Source: Ophiodon elongatus (lineage: Eukaryota; Chordata; Actinopteri; Perciformes; Hexagrammidae). Taken from it: a stretch of 64,000 bases of DNA. The stretch's first letter is position 1, and every line of letters starts with the position of its first letter. Location: assembly GCA_016806645.1 (NCBI GenBank), contig JACSYO010001698.1:1054001-1118000 (forward strand). The letters are read 5' to 3'. Positions 12,784-26,139 of the stretch are shown here, one piece after another. The translations under genes were made by a program, and so were the position numbers. The notes under the pieces were generated by a model. That model was not told the DNA's origin. It searched no databases and was given only the letters and a program-made list of their open reading frames with translations.

Positions 12784-15700
12784 TACATGTTTTATACCGA
12801 CTATGTACTGGAGGACACATGTTTAATAAAAAAAAGTACAACAAAAAAATATAAAGAGATATTTCTATATGTTACACACAGAGTTAACACTGATAATATT
12901 CATACAAATGACATTGTCTTAACTACAGAAATAACAATACAATTCTGTCCTTCACTTAGGTTATCTAAGAATATTAAAGCTAAAATAATGGTACTAGGAA
13001 TAGACTGGATACTTACATAAAAGCCTTGTTGAAGACAAGTCAGACAGCAATGTGTCATGTAAAGGGATTACTTCAGTGGGTTGGGTTAGAATGTAATAGT
13101 GTCAGTGGTAGTTCCCCAAACTTCCTGTCATAACCACTCCCCTTAACTCAACCATGCCTCACAGTGCATTTCACTGATCTTTGCATACCACATGATCTAC
13201 TTTAAAAAATATCTCTACCTACAACTGTAATCTCTTCAAAGGTTTCCTACCCGTGTCCCATCTAGGGTGAAGATTCAGCTCTTAGGATTGAGTTTAAGCA
13301 ATTATGAAGATCAATTTTATTGTCAGATAGATCCACTTCTCTTGGATATCGACACAGTCTTAACATGTCACTTTCAAGAGCAGGGAACAATCTATTAGCT
13401 TTGAAATGTATAATCAAATATGTATGTCAGGAATCTCGATTGAGATTGATGATTATGCTGATTTTGATATATATGTACCAAATCCAGGGTTCTTGCAAAC
13501 CCAGGCTGGTAGCCCAATACTAGAAAGTTATTGCAATACCCTGTCCATTTAATTAGTACCTGTACGTTAAGGAAGACAGTGAAGACAACACTAATCTGCA
13601 CTAGCTGCCCCCCAACTGACATCAATGAAGCTAAAATAACAAATTGTGTAGTCATCAAGGTGTAGTTTCACTACCACATGGCAGACAATCCACACTAGAA
13701 ACTACTATTCACCACTTGTATTTGAATTTTTATTAAACAGAAACTCCTTTAAAATGATTACAGTGAGAATAAGAAGAAATATATAAAGCACATGCATACA
13801 AAGGTAAAAAACAAAACAAGTCTGATTGCCTCCAAACTCTCTGTAAATAGGATAATAAACATAATTATAATGTAACATACATAGCAAGTGTCATGCATGC
13901 TAAGATAAATAAAAGGCTAGGTAGTGTGTTGCATTATGTGTATGAACAGTAAATTGCTCCCGGCCCATGGTACTTTAATTTAGAAAAGATCAGGTGACTT
14001 GGCACGTTATTTGGGGGTGTTGTGAAGAAAGTTTTTCCCTCTAAATACTGTATATATAAAAAGGAAGCTGGTTAGAAGAAAAGCTCTCACCAATAATTAA
14101 CAGCTTCAAATTCAGATAAAATATGAACACACTGCAGAAACAACCCAGCAGATAAAAACAGATAATATACTTATTATATAGTGTAACTAACAAAGGAGAA
14201 TTAAAGCGCTCCCGTTATTGATGACTGCCTTCTGTAATACAGCACCAGATAGCCCTTGCAGTTGGAACAAAATATACCAAGAACACAGCATCCACAATTA
14301 GTAGGTTGCTTTTGTGAAGATGACGGTCCTTGACTTATCCTATGACTCTCCCAATGAAATCCATTTTTAAAGCACAGTATTTTCCTCGTTCCCGCTTACA
14401 AAACAGCTCTTTAAGAGTGGAAAACTTGAGCCACAGACAGAGGATATTATAACTCTATAGAGGGGAAGCAAACAAATATCTTCATGGCCCTGACAGGATT
14501 ATTTTAAAAGGATTCTACCAGTGATTTTGCAGTTGTTTTTGTGCATTTACAACAAATCCCGCATATTTCCATCACCGCTAAGTATTTGGCAAACTATGTT
14601 GATCTGCTTTATAATTTTGAATGTGATTCTATTGTTCCAGGCATCTAATTCACATGTGTCCATATAATAGAGAACATCTAACAGGATCGTAACACTTTCT
14701 TCTGTTGTGCAATTCATTACCAGATGACCTTCAAATTAGTTTGGGTTATACATAATTATGAAGAGATGGAAGGGATTTGAGTTTACTGTGTTTTTGTGAT
14801 ATTCACTTACAAATATATTCAATATATATTCAATATTCAATGATATATTTTGTGATAAAATATATCATTTTGTGATATATTTTTTTTACCCACTAATGGG
14901 TAAAAATGTAAGATTGTATTTGCTGTAGAATATTCTGAATAGAGTAATGCTGTACTGTATTTATGGATATTTATATTTATCTAGCAACTAAGAGTGATGA
15001 TAAATTGTGTTTTTTAAGAAAGGGATGGTGATACTGTGACCATAGAAGCAATGTATGTAAAAAACACATTAGACAATTATATAACTTACATAAGTTAGGA
15101 AATAAATGGGAAGATGATTTGTAGTTAAGGAGCTAAAATTAATTAGTTACTGGTTGAATGTGTTTCTGTGGGAAAAACAAATCTATGATGCCACTGAATA
15201 AATACATGTTTAAAGATGTGAAGAAAAGGCAATTATTCGGAATGTATTCAGCCAATAGTGGGAAAAGTGGGGAAAAAGGATAAATTGAATATCTTTCTTT
15301 TAAAAGGTCCAGGGCCAGTTTAGAAGTTGCTGAAAGCTAAAATCTCTGCTGCACACTAAGGAGAGATAGCGTCCAGGCCATAATGGCAACTCTGTGGCAT
15401 CATTTCTTAAACAAGGGGCAGACATAATAATATCACAACTGTACAATATCATGCAATTCAATAAAACAAATCTCCAATAAATACTACCTTTGTGAAGCTT
15501 ATATTCAATGCTGGAGGGGAAAAAAATGACTGGAACACATAACAATAAAATGCAATCCAATAAAAAAAAAAAGAAAAAAACTAAGACAGTATTAACAAAA
15601 CCTGGGTATTAGTAACTTCAAAAAAGCCATATTATAGCAAAGCTGTTGCAGGGTTTTCTGCAGGGTTTTAGCGTGGTGTTGGGCTAATGTAATGTAATTA

Positions 15701-16925
15701 ACACACTTTTATGAAATAAAACTCAATGGAAAAAGTGTGGCTATAGTTGTCCATTAACTAAATAGATCAGAAGACTTGATGTGTCATGATTAGCTTCCTG
15801 GGGAAAACCCTGTATTGTGTTGGATTGCATCCGACTGAAAATGTGTTCATTCACTGTAGACATCCTCTTTATATTCCTTTCTGTAAAAAGAGGTCCATAA
15901 ATACACATTTTATTTTAGTTTTAGTACCCAAAGTTATTGTTCTGAATCTTAAGGGTTTTGACAGGCTTTCATTTGTTAGGAAAGAAGGCCAAAAGTGACC
16001 AAAGATTAAAGCTTAACCTCCTTAACTTAAGTACAAAAAACTTCAAAGATATTCCACACAGACTCTGATGAGGGTTTTAATACTGTTTTTTGGCTTCTGA
16101 GCATTTCAACTGTTCTTAGTGTTCTTAATCTTCTACTGGCTCTCCACAAGGGTGCGTCCTCTACCCCTGATGTTTCTGTGTAGCAGTGGTATGCAGCTGT
16201 GGCAATGTTAGCTTTGATTATTTTGAGCAGAGATTTTTGGTTGTATGCAACCAATGTAGTGTAAATCCAGATCATTTCTTTAATTCATCCTTTGCTCTTA
16301 GTCCTGACGCTTCTTAAGACGATATGTTTTGGACAGCTACGAGTATTAAAATCACAAATGACAGACTGCTTAGAGGTAGTAGCAGTAGATGTTGCTATTT
16401 TATGCCACAAGCTATATGAGGTAACAGAGGCCAATGTGGATATAATATATTTTAAATGACTTCCATGTTATTTGAACATGTCTTTTTTTCTTTTTACATT
16501 TATTTAACTGCTACATCCAGACTTCATTGACCTGACACTGTTTTTAAAAGTTTGCTGCAAACGCGATTACCCAAGTCGGGATAATAAAATAAATCTGTAC
16601 TCTTTACCAGAGACATGGGGAGCCTCATCTGAGGTCGATGACTAATAAAGAAAGGAGTGTTGTGAAAATATGGATCTCTGCCATGCATCTCTGTAAAACT
16701 GAGCCCAAAAAGAGGAGAATGCCAGCAGCTTACCACCTTCTGCGAGAGTCAGGTTTTTTCATTCCTCAGGGTGCGAGTAGTGTTAGGGATCCATCATTCA
16801 GCAGGAGCATATTCTCTCAGTAATGTTGTTCTGTACCACTATTGAAGCCAATGATTCTCCAGAATTCTCAGTCATGTCATGAAGATTTGATGTCAAACCA
16901 TATTTGGGGCTGTGGCTGGGCGTGT
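12784..16925. other. birc2-yap1 intergenic / yap1 downstream region
   Basis: No supportable gene. Open stretches are short and lack recognisable motifs. The region is AT-rich, with an ATATAT-rich partly self-complementary patch at about 14815-14885. The part nearest 16925 is probably yap1 3' UTR (YAP1 UTRs are long in other vertebrates), but I did not choose a polyadenylation site. Confidence 0.6.
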
Positions 16926-17621
16926 CTATAGCCAGGTGAGCAGGCTGTCTCTGTCCATGTGTGACCCGGAGAGAACGGTCTCCATGTCCATCAGAAGGTC
17001 TGAACTGAGACCCTCGGGGATGCAAGGCATTAGCTCCTCACCCTCAGACATTGGGAGCACAGACATCGACTCCTGTACGGTCATCGAGGAGGTCTCGCCG
17101 GAGTCACCTGGAAGAAGTCAGAGAAGAAGAACTGTGTTGATCAACAGTGAGCTGGGAGGAATTTGAGAATTTGGATGGGCATTTTCTATATTACAGCTGC
17201 ACCTGGACCAGTATGTGTACGTTTTTTTTTTTTGGACAGGACGTGTGTATTTCTGTTTAATATACCAAAAGAAAATCTAAACAAAGAAATAAGAAGGGGA
17301 GCCTCTGAATGCACAATAATGTAATACGGTAAATGTGTGCACAAATACAAATAAATAAAAAGGAAATACATAAATAGGCATCATCAAGGCAAAATCATGG
17401 CATTGACACTGCCTAAATTTGTGACACATTGACTCTATGATCCCAAAATAAACTGCTTCCCGTTGGTTGCAATATACATTTAGATCAACAGATGTCACAT
17501 CTGGACACCGTGTTCATCATTACCGTGGCTTCGGTAAAAATACACATGTTTATAAATGGTGATGGGAATTTTCCACTTTGGCTGTGGGAGCCCCGATACC
17601 ATATTTCTGACTTTGGTGCAT

Positions 17622-17674
<53 letters not shown>

Positions 17675-20600
17675 CAGTGTCCATGTGATCCACAGAGCTC
17701 AACATGTGGTCCGATGAGCGGGGTAAGCTGCTGACACTCAGACCGCTGTCAGTGCTCTCGTTGCGAGAGTGAGCGCTGCACAAGAACACACACATAAACA
17801 TTCCTTTATATCTGATTGTCATCTGTTAAAAAACTGGAAAGAGTCATAGAAACAGGTAAAAACGTCTTGAAGCGAGATTAAAAGATCATTCTGGTAACAT
17901 TCTGGAAGTGGCCATTCTTTAGATTAATTTACTCAGGAAAAGTAGCTTTTCAATGGTATTTCTACACTAGTTACTGCTTTTACTTTAAGCAAAGGTCATG
18001 AATACTTTTTCCAATGTGGTCTATTAATGTCCACAGCTCTGTGACAATTAATACTAGAATAAAATAAATCTACAGTGCATGAAAGTAATATTAAACATGA
18101 ACTCACCCATTAAGTGTGGGTTCGTGGTTGGAGGCTCTGATCCTGACATCCAGAGAAGGGACAAGCGTCTGTGCGTTCCTGTCATGGTCCATCCCACCTG
18201 GCATCTGGTTCCTTCCTCCTGCCTCCTGCAAGAAAGACACACGTGCATGCTTGTATAATGTAGTTTAAAACTCCAGCTCTGTTTATATAAAACAATGGTT
18301 TAATTACTGTGAAATCTTAACTGAATATGCAGCCTATTACAAACAGATATTCCACGACATCACCAGAAATAATTTAAATGTGAGATAGTTTGTTTTGAGT
18401 GATTTAAAATTACATGTGAGTTTTTTTGGGGGCACATCCAAGTACAGTTTTATTTAACCTCTGACCTGTGTGATTTGCGGAGGGAGGCCTTGTTTGCATC
18501 TGAGCCTTTCCTTTTCCTGCCTTTGCTGCAGTGCCAAGCCAAGGATGCCAGGGTTCATCTTCTGGGCTGGAACATAAAATTTACAGGAAAAGAAAATTTT
18601 GACAACTGAGTAAATATTTCTACAAGTTTAAACATTTCAGCAATGACAAATATGAGGAGAGCATGTCAAAACTTTGCGATCATTCTTATTTTTGTTGCCA
18701 AACAGCAACTTGTGATGGGGGACATTGGAACAAAAAGCTTCTCATTGACAAACTAGAATTGTCAATTCAGGAGACACAAATTTGATAGTGTGCTACCTAG
18801 ACGCGGGTCGAACCATGCGGTGGCCTTATTTATGTGATCGATGTAGAACACCTCTCCATCTGCAGTCACAGCCTTCTCCCAGCCTTCAGGCAGTGGACCT
18901 GAACAGCAGTGAAAGTACACAGTGAGAAGGCAAATGGTGGATGGAGAGCATGTTGAGAGTGTTGAGAGTAGAAAAGTAAAAATCTGGCCCACGCCCTTCA
19001 ATGTCTGCGTAGATTCTAGTTTATAGAGGTTTTATTAATAGAAGTGAAGGTTAGAGGGTAAATAGCGACAGTATAGCGTTTTATGTAGAGAGAAATGTGC
19101 TATTCTATGTGCATCTTGCCTGAATGCAGTAGGTGGGAGATTGTAAAATCACTGAAGTAGATCAGTATATAGTATGCAATACTGCTCTTTGTGGAAAAAA
19201 AGAGGGATTCAAAATATTTTCCTCTTAAAAAGGGTCCATTCAGCCAAATTACAATAAAAAATATTCAACAGCAACATCTCTTTACAGAACTACTATCCTC
19301 ATTGTTCTGGGTAATGCACTGATTACTTTTATTTATAATTAATTACACAAATTATGGAAGGTTTGCATTGGGATTATTTCTTCATTAGAAAGTAGTTCAA
19401 ATGAAAACTGTTCATAGTGGGGTCTGTGGATTATCTAGAGTGACTGGGACATTGTTTCTTTTTTTATTCAAACTTGCTTTCGTTGATATTTTGACATTGA
19501 TTTATTTATGACGTGCTGTGTCTGAAAACAGAGGCGCTGCGGTGGCCCAGGGGTTTCAAGGATAGGTTCACAATTTTTAAAGTCAGTCTTAAAACAATAA
19601 TCGGGTACCCATGTGAACATTGTAATAGTTTCTGCTTGCTGGAATTATTCCTCCTTAAGTTCTCTTCCTGACATGCCTCCGGTGTAAATGATCCTTGTTC
19701 TGTGCAAACATGTATTTAAAAGTTTCATCTTTGTTTCTCCCAGACAGTGTTTCCTTGTGAGGATGTAGAGGAGGGGCCGTGAAAAAAGGAGGGAATTTTG
19801 CACTAAAACAACCAACATTAAAAGATATCAACTTGTTTTGGCTAATTTGCACAGCTCTAGCCTCATCTTAGCTTCAGATAAGGTTTTGAATATGTTTTTT
19901 GCACAGAGCAATGACTGTGGATTTCATCACTCATCAGTTATATTGGAAGTGCGTTAGTAAGGGATCTACTAATATCAAGTATGAATAGGAGGAATCATTA
20001 CAGAAAAAAACCTGTTTCAATGTCCATGTTCGTACCGGACTATTGTTTTGAACCTGACTATCATCAAAAGACGCTGACCATGTGATTGTATCATTTCTGT
20101 CTACTCACATTTCTTTTCAGCTGTCTATTGTTTCTGTTTTATAAAAGGAAAAATTAAAATAAATAAATAAGAAAATGTTTTTTGTAATTTGGGTAAACTG
20201 GCCCTTTAACTATGTTACACAAGTAGAATTTAAAATATAGCATTAGTCCAACAAGCTATGAAACTTGCATCTACATAAGAAAAAAAAAAAGAGAAGAAAA
20301 ACCTGTATGAATCATTTTATAGAAGTTTCCATCATCAGGGTCTTTCAGTCTTTAATCTACAGAATGAATTTGATAATTCCCACCAAAGTCACCAGAGCCA
20401 TAGATGCAGAGACCAAAAAAGAAATCCCGAAGAAATCTCACCCAGCAGAGGCTGTTGAACTATAAAAAGCGGGTCTGTGCTTTTAAAAAGGAACTAGATG
20501 GTGAGGGGCGAGAGGAAAAAGCTGAGTGATACCTGTCTCTGGGTTGATGTTTTGTGGTTGCGTAGTGGGTGCCGGGTTGCTGAGGGAGTGGGCGTGGACC

Positions 20601-22916
20601 GGAGTGCCAGAGATGGGATGCTGAGCTGCAGCTGACTGAAGCTGTGAAAGTCGAGGGTCGTGCCAAGTAGTTGTCTTATCCAGGTGACTGCAAACACACA
20701 ACAAGTCTCAACATATCTGCATCTGTTAAACCACTGCAACCTGACGGATAAGAACCGTGAGGCACGTTTTAACATCGGACCTGCTTTACCTGTACTACCA
20801 GCCTTTGACAGGAGCGTGAGCGGTCGGGCCATGTGCTCTCATGAATGAAACTGACTGAAACCACACGGGTTGCAAAACTAGTTGGAACATTTTCTGTTTG
20901 CATGCAACTGATTAGTTTGAGTCCTGGTTATATCGGCACTGTTGCAATTTACCTTTAATTATATTTTTTCTCCAGCAAAACATTCAAGAAGGATATTTTC
21001 TGTCAAAATCTAAAGAAACTCTTCCTGGTGCATTGAGAATAGATTGAACGAAGTAATGATTGGTTGATTAAATCAGTCATTCATCAAGCAAACATGCAGC
21101 AATTTGTTTCTCTCAGCTTCACAAACGCGAAGATTTAAAGCTTTTGTCAGTTGAATTGATTATTAATTGAACCAATTTAATTCTGGACAATTAGCAAGCA
21201 ATTTGAAGACAACACCTTGGGCTTTGGGAAATTGTGAAAGGGTATTTTTACAATTTTCTAACCATTTACACTAAGAATGATCATTATTTGGAGCCTTAAA
21301 CAGGTTGAGAGCAGATGTAGAAATGTAGACGTGAGAACAAGGTGGAGCTGACCCTTTGAGTCATTCTGAATAGAAACCGTTCAAGTAACCTGCAGTGCGA
21401 CAGATCAAACAGAGGTTATGCCTTACTTGAGGAAGTATCGTTGGCCAGTAGGTGTTTTGGCCATTTCCCAACCGTGGGGGAGTGGCACGTCGTCAGGTAT
21501 GATTGGTGCCGCCGCTACATCTGCTGCTTGAGTGGAGAGCGAGTTGACTGGAAGGGAGGCAGGGGAGGAATGGGCGCGGACGTGATGAGGAGTGAGGGAG
21601 CCACACACACCTCCATCCGAACTGGCCTGACGAGAAACAATCAGGATTAACAACTCCCACGACGAGCCACAAACAGCAATCAGAAAAATAAACCGGCGAG
21701 AAGAAAAGGTTTGGAGCCAGGCTGCAAAAACAAACGCCGAGAGGAAGAAATGTGAAATTGGCTTCTTTACTTTAGAATACGGTTCCATTTCTTCTCCCAA
21801 TAAGTTTCCCCTGTTTATACTGTTGGCAAGATTTTTGTTATGTAGTTCTGGTGAACAGATCAGTCAATAGTTCACCAGATCTTTTGTGATAATATGGTGA
21901 ATAAAATTTCAAAAATAATGACGGTTGAGCCATATCTACAAATCAAAGAGAGACTCAAGAAGTGTTTGTTGGTCATGAAACAAATAAACAATTTTTAACC
22001 CATTCAACATGAAATATAAGTGGTCAGAAAGGCATCTTTGTTTGTAACGGGCGGTTGGGAGTGCAGGTAAAACTCGGTTACCGCTTTCTAGTCTAGAGAG
22101 GATCAGCACATGTGACCTGCTTGGGAATATCCATGAAAAGTATGAAAATGTTCTATCAATTTCGCCTAAACACATCTAATGAGACCCATTTATATGCCAA
22201 TTTATAATTATAATCTCTGAAGAGTGGGTTTCTTGTGGAAAACTCTTAATCAGAAACACCTTCAAATATGACCAGCCAACAGCTGATTGAACTAAATATT
22301 TATTTTATCGAAGGTAATTTGAGTATTTGAATCAATATTGTGCATATTCGATAGTTTGCTGCTTGAACTGTTCGTGCATCCGCCAATGAAACACAGAAGA
22401 GTTTACTGTGGCAAGGAGGAAAGTCTTAGAAATACAAAACAATATGCCCAAATCAGGGAAACTGAGTCAGAATAAAGTAATGGGACGAAAATAAACCCTC
22501 ACTCGATTATTGTTGACTTGTTTTTCAAGCATCTTTTTAATACTAGAAATGTGCTGGTTCCAGCTTCTCAAATGTGGGGATCTGATGCTTTTGGTTTACA
22601 TGATAGTACATTTAATATATTTGGGTTTTGGACTGTTGGTCGATTAAAAGCAGACCTCACCGTGGGAACTTGTACTGGGCAGTATTTTTTCCACTAATTC
22701 ATAAACTAAATCAAAAATCAAAACAATCAAGAAAATAATCTCCAGATTAAGCAATAATGAAAATAATTGTAATTTTCAACCCAATCTAAGCGGTTATCTA
22801 TTAATTAAGTGATCAACTACAAGATTTCTAGACTTCATTGACTGAGTGTTATTGATATCGTGTCCCTCTCTGGTATGAGAAAGGAGATGAACAAAATAGG
22901 AATAAGAAACAGCTTT

Positions 22917-22962
<46 letters not shown>

Positions 22963-23355
22963 ATTATGCAACACCACCACTAACTACTGACACAAAGCAG
23001 GCCGTGTTTGATTGCATTACAGAGGGTTTCTGTTGCTCTGGTCACTCAGTGTGTATTGCAGGGCTCCAGTCCTCCATGTAGCTGGGGGTCTGGACACATG
23101 AGTGTGTGCTCTGTAAACCAGCATGGTGCAGTTAGCAGCAGTTTGTAATACTTGTCTGGAGTGGCCTCGAGAATCCGGCTGCCTGAAGAAGGAGTCCGGC
23201 AGCTTCCTCATCCTCATGGGCAGAGAGGACGGCTGTCTGGCCGACTTGCTGGGGTTCATCACGGCGCTGAAGAGGGCCTCCAGCTCCGTCTGCGAGTCCC
23301 CGCGGACGTGCACAATCTGCTGCCCGGCCGGAGGCGCGCCGCGGTGCGCGTCCAT
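16926..23355 (-). CDS. yap1: Yes-associated protein, short divergent form (Hippo pathway co-activator)
   Basis: This is a transcriptional co-activator that binds TEAD factors in the nucleus and is held in the cytoplasm after LATS phosphorylation. Eight exons close in phase: 23152-23355, 21427-21626, 20533-20687, 18797-18898, 18466-18566, 18107-18225, 17675-17775 and 16926-17107. They give 387 residues, against 504 in human. The TEAD-binding region includes VHVRGDS and LPDSFF. LATS-type HxRxxS sites are S70, S88 (human S127 equivalent) and S301. WW1 uses W121/W143/P146 and WW2 uses W193/W215/P218. A TDSGLS phosphodegron is kept, and the C-terminus is LLTWL (PDZ ligand; usually FLTWL). Two WW domains and YAP-type N-terminal motifs argue against TAZ. 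The start has a good context (GACATGG); an in-frame ATG lies 19 codons upstream. Odd points: no Gln/Pro-rich N-terminus, an eroded coiled-coil exon, and loss of the conserved NVDLGTLE segment. Confidence 0.95.
17626..17671. repeat. (GT)n / sense (CA)n microsatellite beside yap1 exon 7 donor
   Basis: On the yap1 sense strand the exon ends CACTG|gtaacacacaca, so the CA tract begins inside the 5' splice-site region. No spacer separates donor and repeat. Confidence 0.95.
21150..21260. repeat. Fragment of dispersed repeat, 'TTGGGCTTTGGGA' family
   Basis: The words ATTTGAAGACAACACCTTGGGCTTTGGGAAATTGTGAAAGG match a teleost repeat I recognise, related to 7640-7900 and 22490-22800. It lies in yap1 intron 2. 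Confidence 0.5.
22490..22800. repeat. Dispersed repeat, 'TTTGGGTTTTGGACTGTTGG' family
   Basis: The order is CTGGTTCCAGCTTCTCAAATGTG, then TTTGGGTTTTGGACTGTTGGTCG, then AATAATCTCCAGATTAA. It is the inverse of the 7640-7900 copy. It lies in yap1 intron 1; boundaries approximate. Confidence 0.55.
22919..22958. repeat. (AT)20 microsatellite
   Basis: This is a pure AT dinucleotide run in yap1 intron 1. It is self-complementary and could form a cruciform. Confidence 0.95.
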
Positions 23356-23721
23356 GTCGCCAAAGTTTGGTGTCGAAACAAATCTGTCGAAAAGTTCAAA
23401 ACACACAAACAAAACAGAAAATAAACGTCAGACTCGTTAATACTAGAAGCGCCCGAGTGCTGCAGTTATGATCGGATTTGTTTACACTTTTAACCCCCCC
23501 CACCCCCACCACCCCCACCCCATTTGAACTTTTGTGTCCTTGTCTGTTTCAAACTGTTACATCTCGGAAGTTAATCAGCTGAGAAACGAAGCTCAATCAT
23601 CGGGGAGAGAAGTCGAAGGAGCGCAAGTTAAAGCAGTGATCGCTGACAAAAATCAATCTCAACAGCGTACAACACGTTACATGCCTCCCACATACCTTCA
23701 AGCAGCCAGACCGTTTCCCCC

Positions 23722-23752
<31 letters not shown>

Positions 23753-23765
23753 CCCCTCGCTCTCC

Positions 23766-23796
<31 letters not shown>

Positions 23797-24120
23797 CGTA
23801 TTCCTGCAGGGGAAATAAAGTGGAGAAATCACAGCCGGGAAAACACTCAGACGGACACCGATTTCCGATGCAAACGTTGACCCAAAAGTCTTCTCAAGTG
23901 GGAAAAAAAAAACATACAAAAAGTGAAACTAGTGGGAGAAAAGTGATTCCAGCGAGACCTCCAAACTTTTTTCACATCCACTGTTGAGTCCAGATTCATG
24001 TGATAGTGCTGAGGGGCGGGGTTGCAGGGTTTAAAGCTGCCGCAGTAGTTGCAGGGGAAGTATTTCACTCCGAGCAGACATAAACCATCAACAACAAGGC
24101 TTTGAACACAAGTTTATTAT
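23356..24120 (-). promoter_or_regulatory. yap1: yap1 5' UTR and putative promoter region
   Basis: This lies directly upstream of the yap1 start. It contains a C-rich run (23493-23522) and a long CT/CCCTC tract at 23721-23797, which is (GA)n on the sense strand. I see no TATA box. The first transcribed base cannot be placed. Confidence 0.5.
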
Positions 24121-24496
24121 TATTTTATTTACAGCTCCAGCTGGATCAAACGTGTCATTTTCAGCCCTGAAAATGCACGACCCCCTCCCCGCCCCCCCCT
24201 CCCCGTGATATTAGAGCCAACTACTAGTCTTTACTTTAATCCCTGTACAGTTTCCAGTTAGTGCGGATTTCTCCTGCTGAAGGAAAGAGGCAGGGAGCCA
24301 AGTGTAGACAGAGGTGGCGAGAGAAACCCGAGGATGATACACTGAGAGGAGAAATGAGGCTTGGAGTATTTTTTGGTCTGGTTTTTGGGGGGTTGGGGAG
24401 GGGAGGTTGGGAAGTTGCACTGAGAAAACATCCGCCCCTGATGAGGCCAACTCAGCCAGAGCCTGTTTGTGAATGCCGCTGCGCAGCCACAGTGTC

Positions 24497-24510
24497 CTGC
24501 CCTCTGGTGG
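24497..24510 (-). promoter_or_regulatory. CTCF-like motif
   Basis: The minus strand reads CCACCAGAGGGCAG, which fits the known CTCF core CCASYAGRKGGCRS at all 14 positions. It sits between the minus-strand pair birc2/yap1 and the plus-strand pair angptl5/trpc6. Binding is not shown by sequence alone. Confidence 0.5.
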
Positions 24511-26139
24511 AAAACACGCGCACAGGGAGCCGGAGCTCAGCTGGCCAACAGATTGAATTCAAGAAAAAATGTCTGCCTGGAATGGTGTTATTATCCACTA
24601 TGCATCCAGTAACTCATTCAATTATTGAGTCATCATAAGCCAACAGAGTTGGTGTAGATGGAGTGGACATGGGACGTTTTACAATTGGTAATAAAACACA
24701 TGGATGGATATTTTATGGGACAATCTAAATAAAATATGTACAAAATGATGCACGATCTAGATTATTTACATTTGAATGGATGTTGCAGCCATAAGAGCTT
24801 TGTGTATTGGGTTTACATATCTAATAAGCTTCAATGCAGGGTTGGAGTAAACTGATACAGAATATATGCGCCAACAGTAAATACACACTCAATGTTCATT
24901 CTCACTAAACACTTTTGTTTTGTTTGTGTACAGATCACAGTAACATCCCCTCTCACAATCCATACCCCTGCGTCATTCTTTACATTTGCTCATCTTTTTA
25001 CTGTATATCTCTATATGTGCTAATGTTTGCATCGGGTTATATTGTTCTTACTGTGTGCAAATTCAATCTAATCAAAGCTGATATGCTGTCAAACAGAGTG
25101 AAATAAAATCATTTAAACAAGCTGCTTGAGGGGAAATATAAGGACAAAACTGAATGTTAAGGAATTAAAAGAGATTATACTTATATATCTTTATTTTATT
25201 TGTTTTTAGATTAGATTAGTATTTTGGTTCAATATTTGTAAATTAACTTGTCAACTGTCATGATTTGCATGCCTCTCTGGGGCTTTGTGTCAAAAATTTG
25301 CTCTCCTGAATCGTGTGCACACTTATGTTGAATGCAGCTGCACCAATTTATTTGAAGTTCATTCTGTGTTAAATTACAACAAAAATACAGTTTCCTCTCA
25401 ATATTGTGTTGATTCAATAAAGGAATTGTTCCTCTCCCCCTTCTGACACAATAGGACATGTTTTTTTTGTACGTGGTGTTCAGTCATCATTGATAAGACA
25501 ATATGTACTATTTGTTCCGAAATTATAATTTCTGTGTGGGAAGAATTCAGAGGCACCACAGGAAAAAAGATCAACATAATCACAATTGTAATGTAATACA
25601 AACCAAAGCGCAGCAGATGGCACTGTCTATATATTTTAACACTTGTGAAGCTTATTTGGTTTTTCATAACTTTTATAATGATTCGCACCAAAAATGCAGC
25701 TACTTTTTTAATGATGTGGAGACGAGGCAGATGTTGTGGAGGAGATTAACTTTTTCTAATGTAACTGTGTTTTGTGATCATTACCTCTGCAGGACTTTTT
25801 CTGTACAAAATCATCCCCACACGTTTTTTTAATCAGTGCCTTTCAGAGGACACAACCAGACCAGTGACACACACGTGCCTATTCTCATTCCCATCAAAAC
25901 AGTTAGAAAGGACAACTGGTTTAATTCAACAAACAAATAATTTAATTTTCAAGTATTAATTTAGGAGCTGTAATGTGTTGGAGAGAAGAATGTCGAAATG
26001 AAAACAAAACGCTGAGTGACGAAGCTAATATTAGTTATCAAATTAACTTTTGTTCAAGAAAGAACAAACTGAAAAGCGTTTGGAAGAAAAACTAATTCAC
26101 TAATGTTATATTTAGGCGACTGCTGTTGGTATATTTTTG

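Noticed and set aside
16926..23355. Identification of the Hippo co-activator as TAZ (wwtr1)
   Set aside because: It has two WW domains, the YAP-type VHVRGDS and MRKLPDSFF motifs, and sits beside birc2 as YAP1 does in human.
24261..24638. 125-codon plus-strand frame upstream of yap1
   Set aside because: It runs through G-rich low-complexity DNA, without domain features or flanking splice sites.
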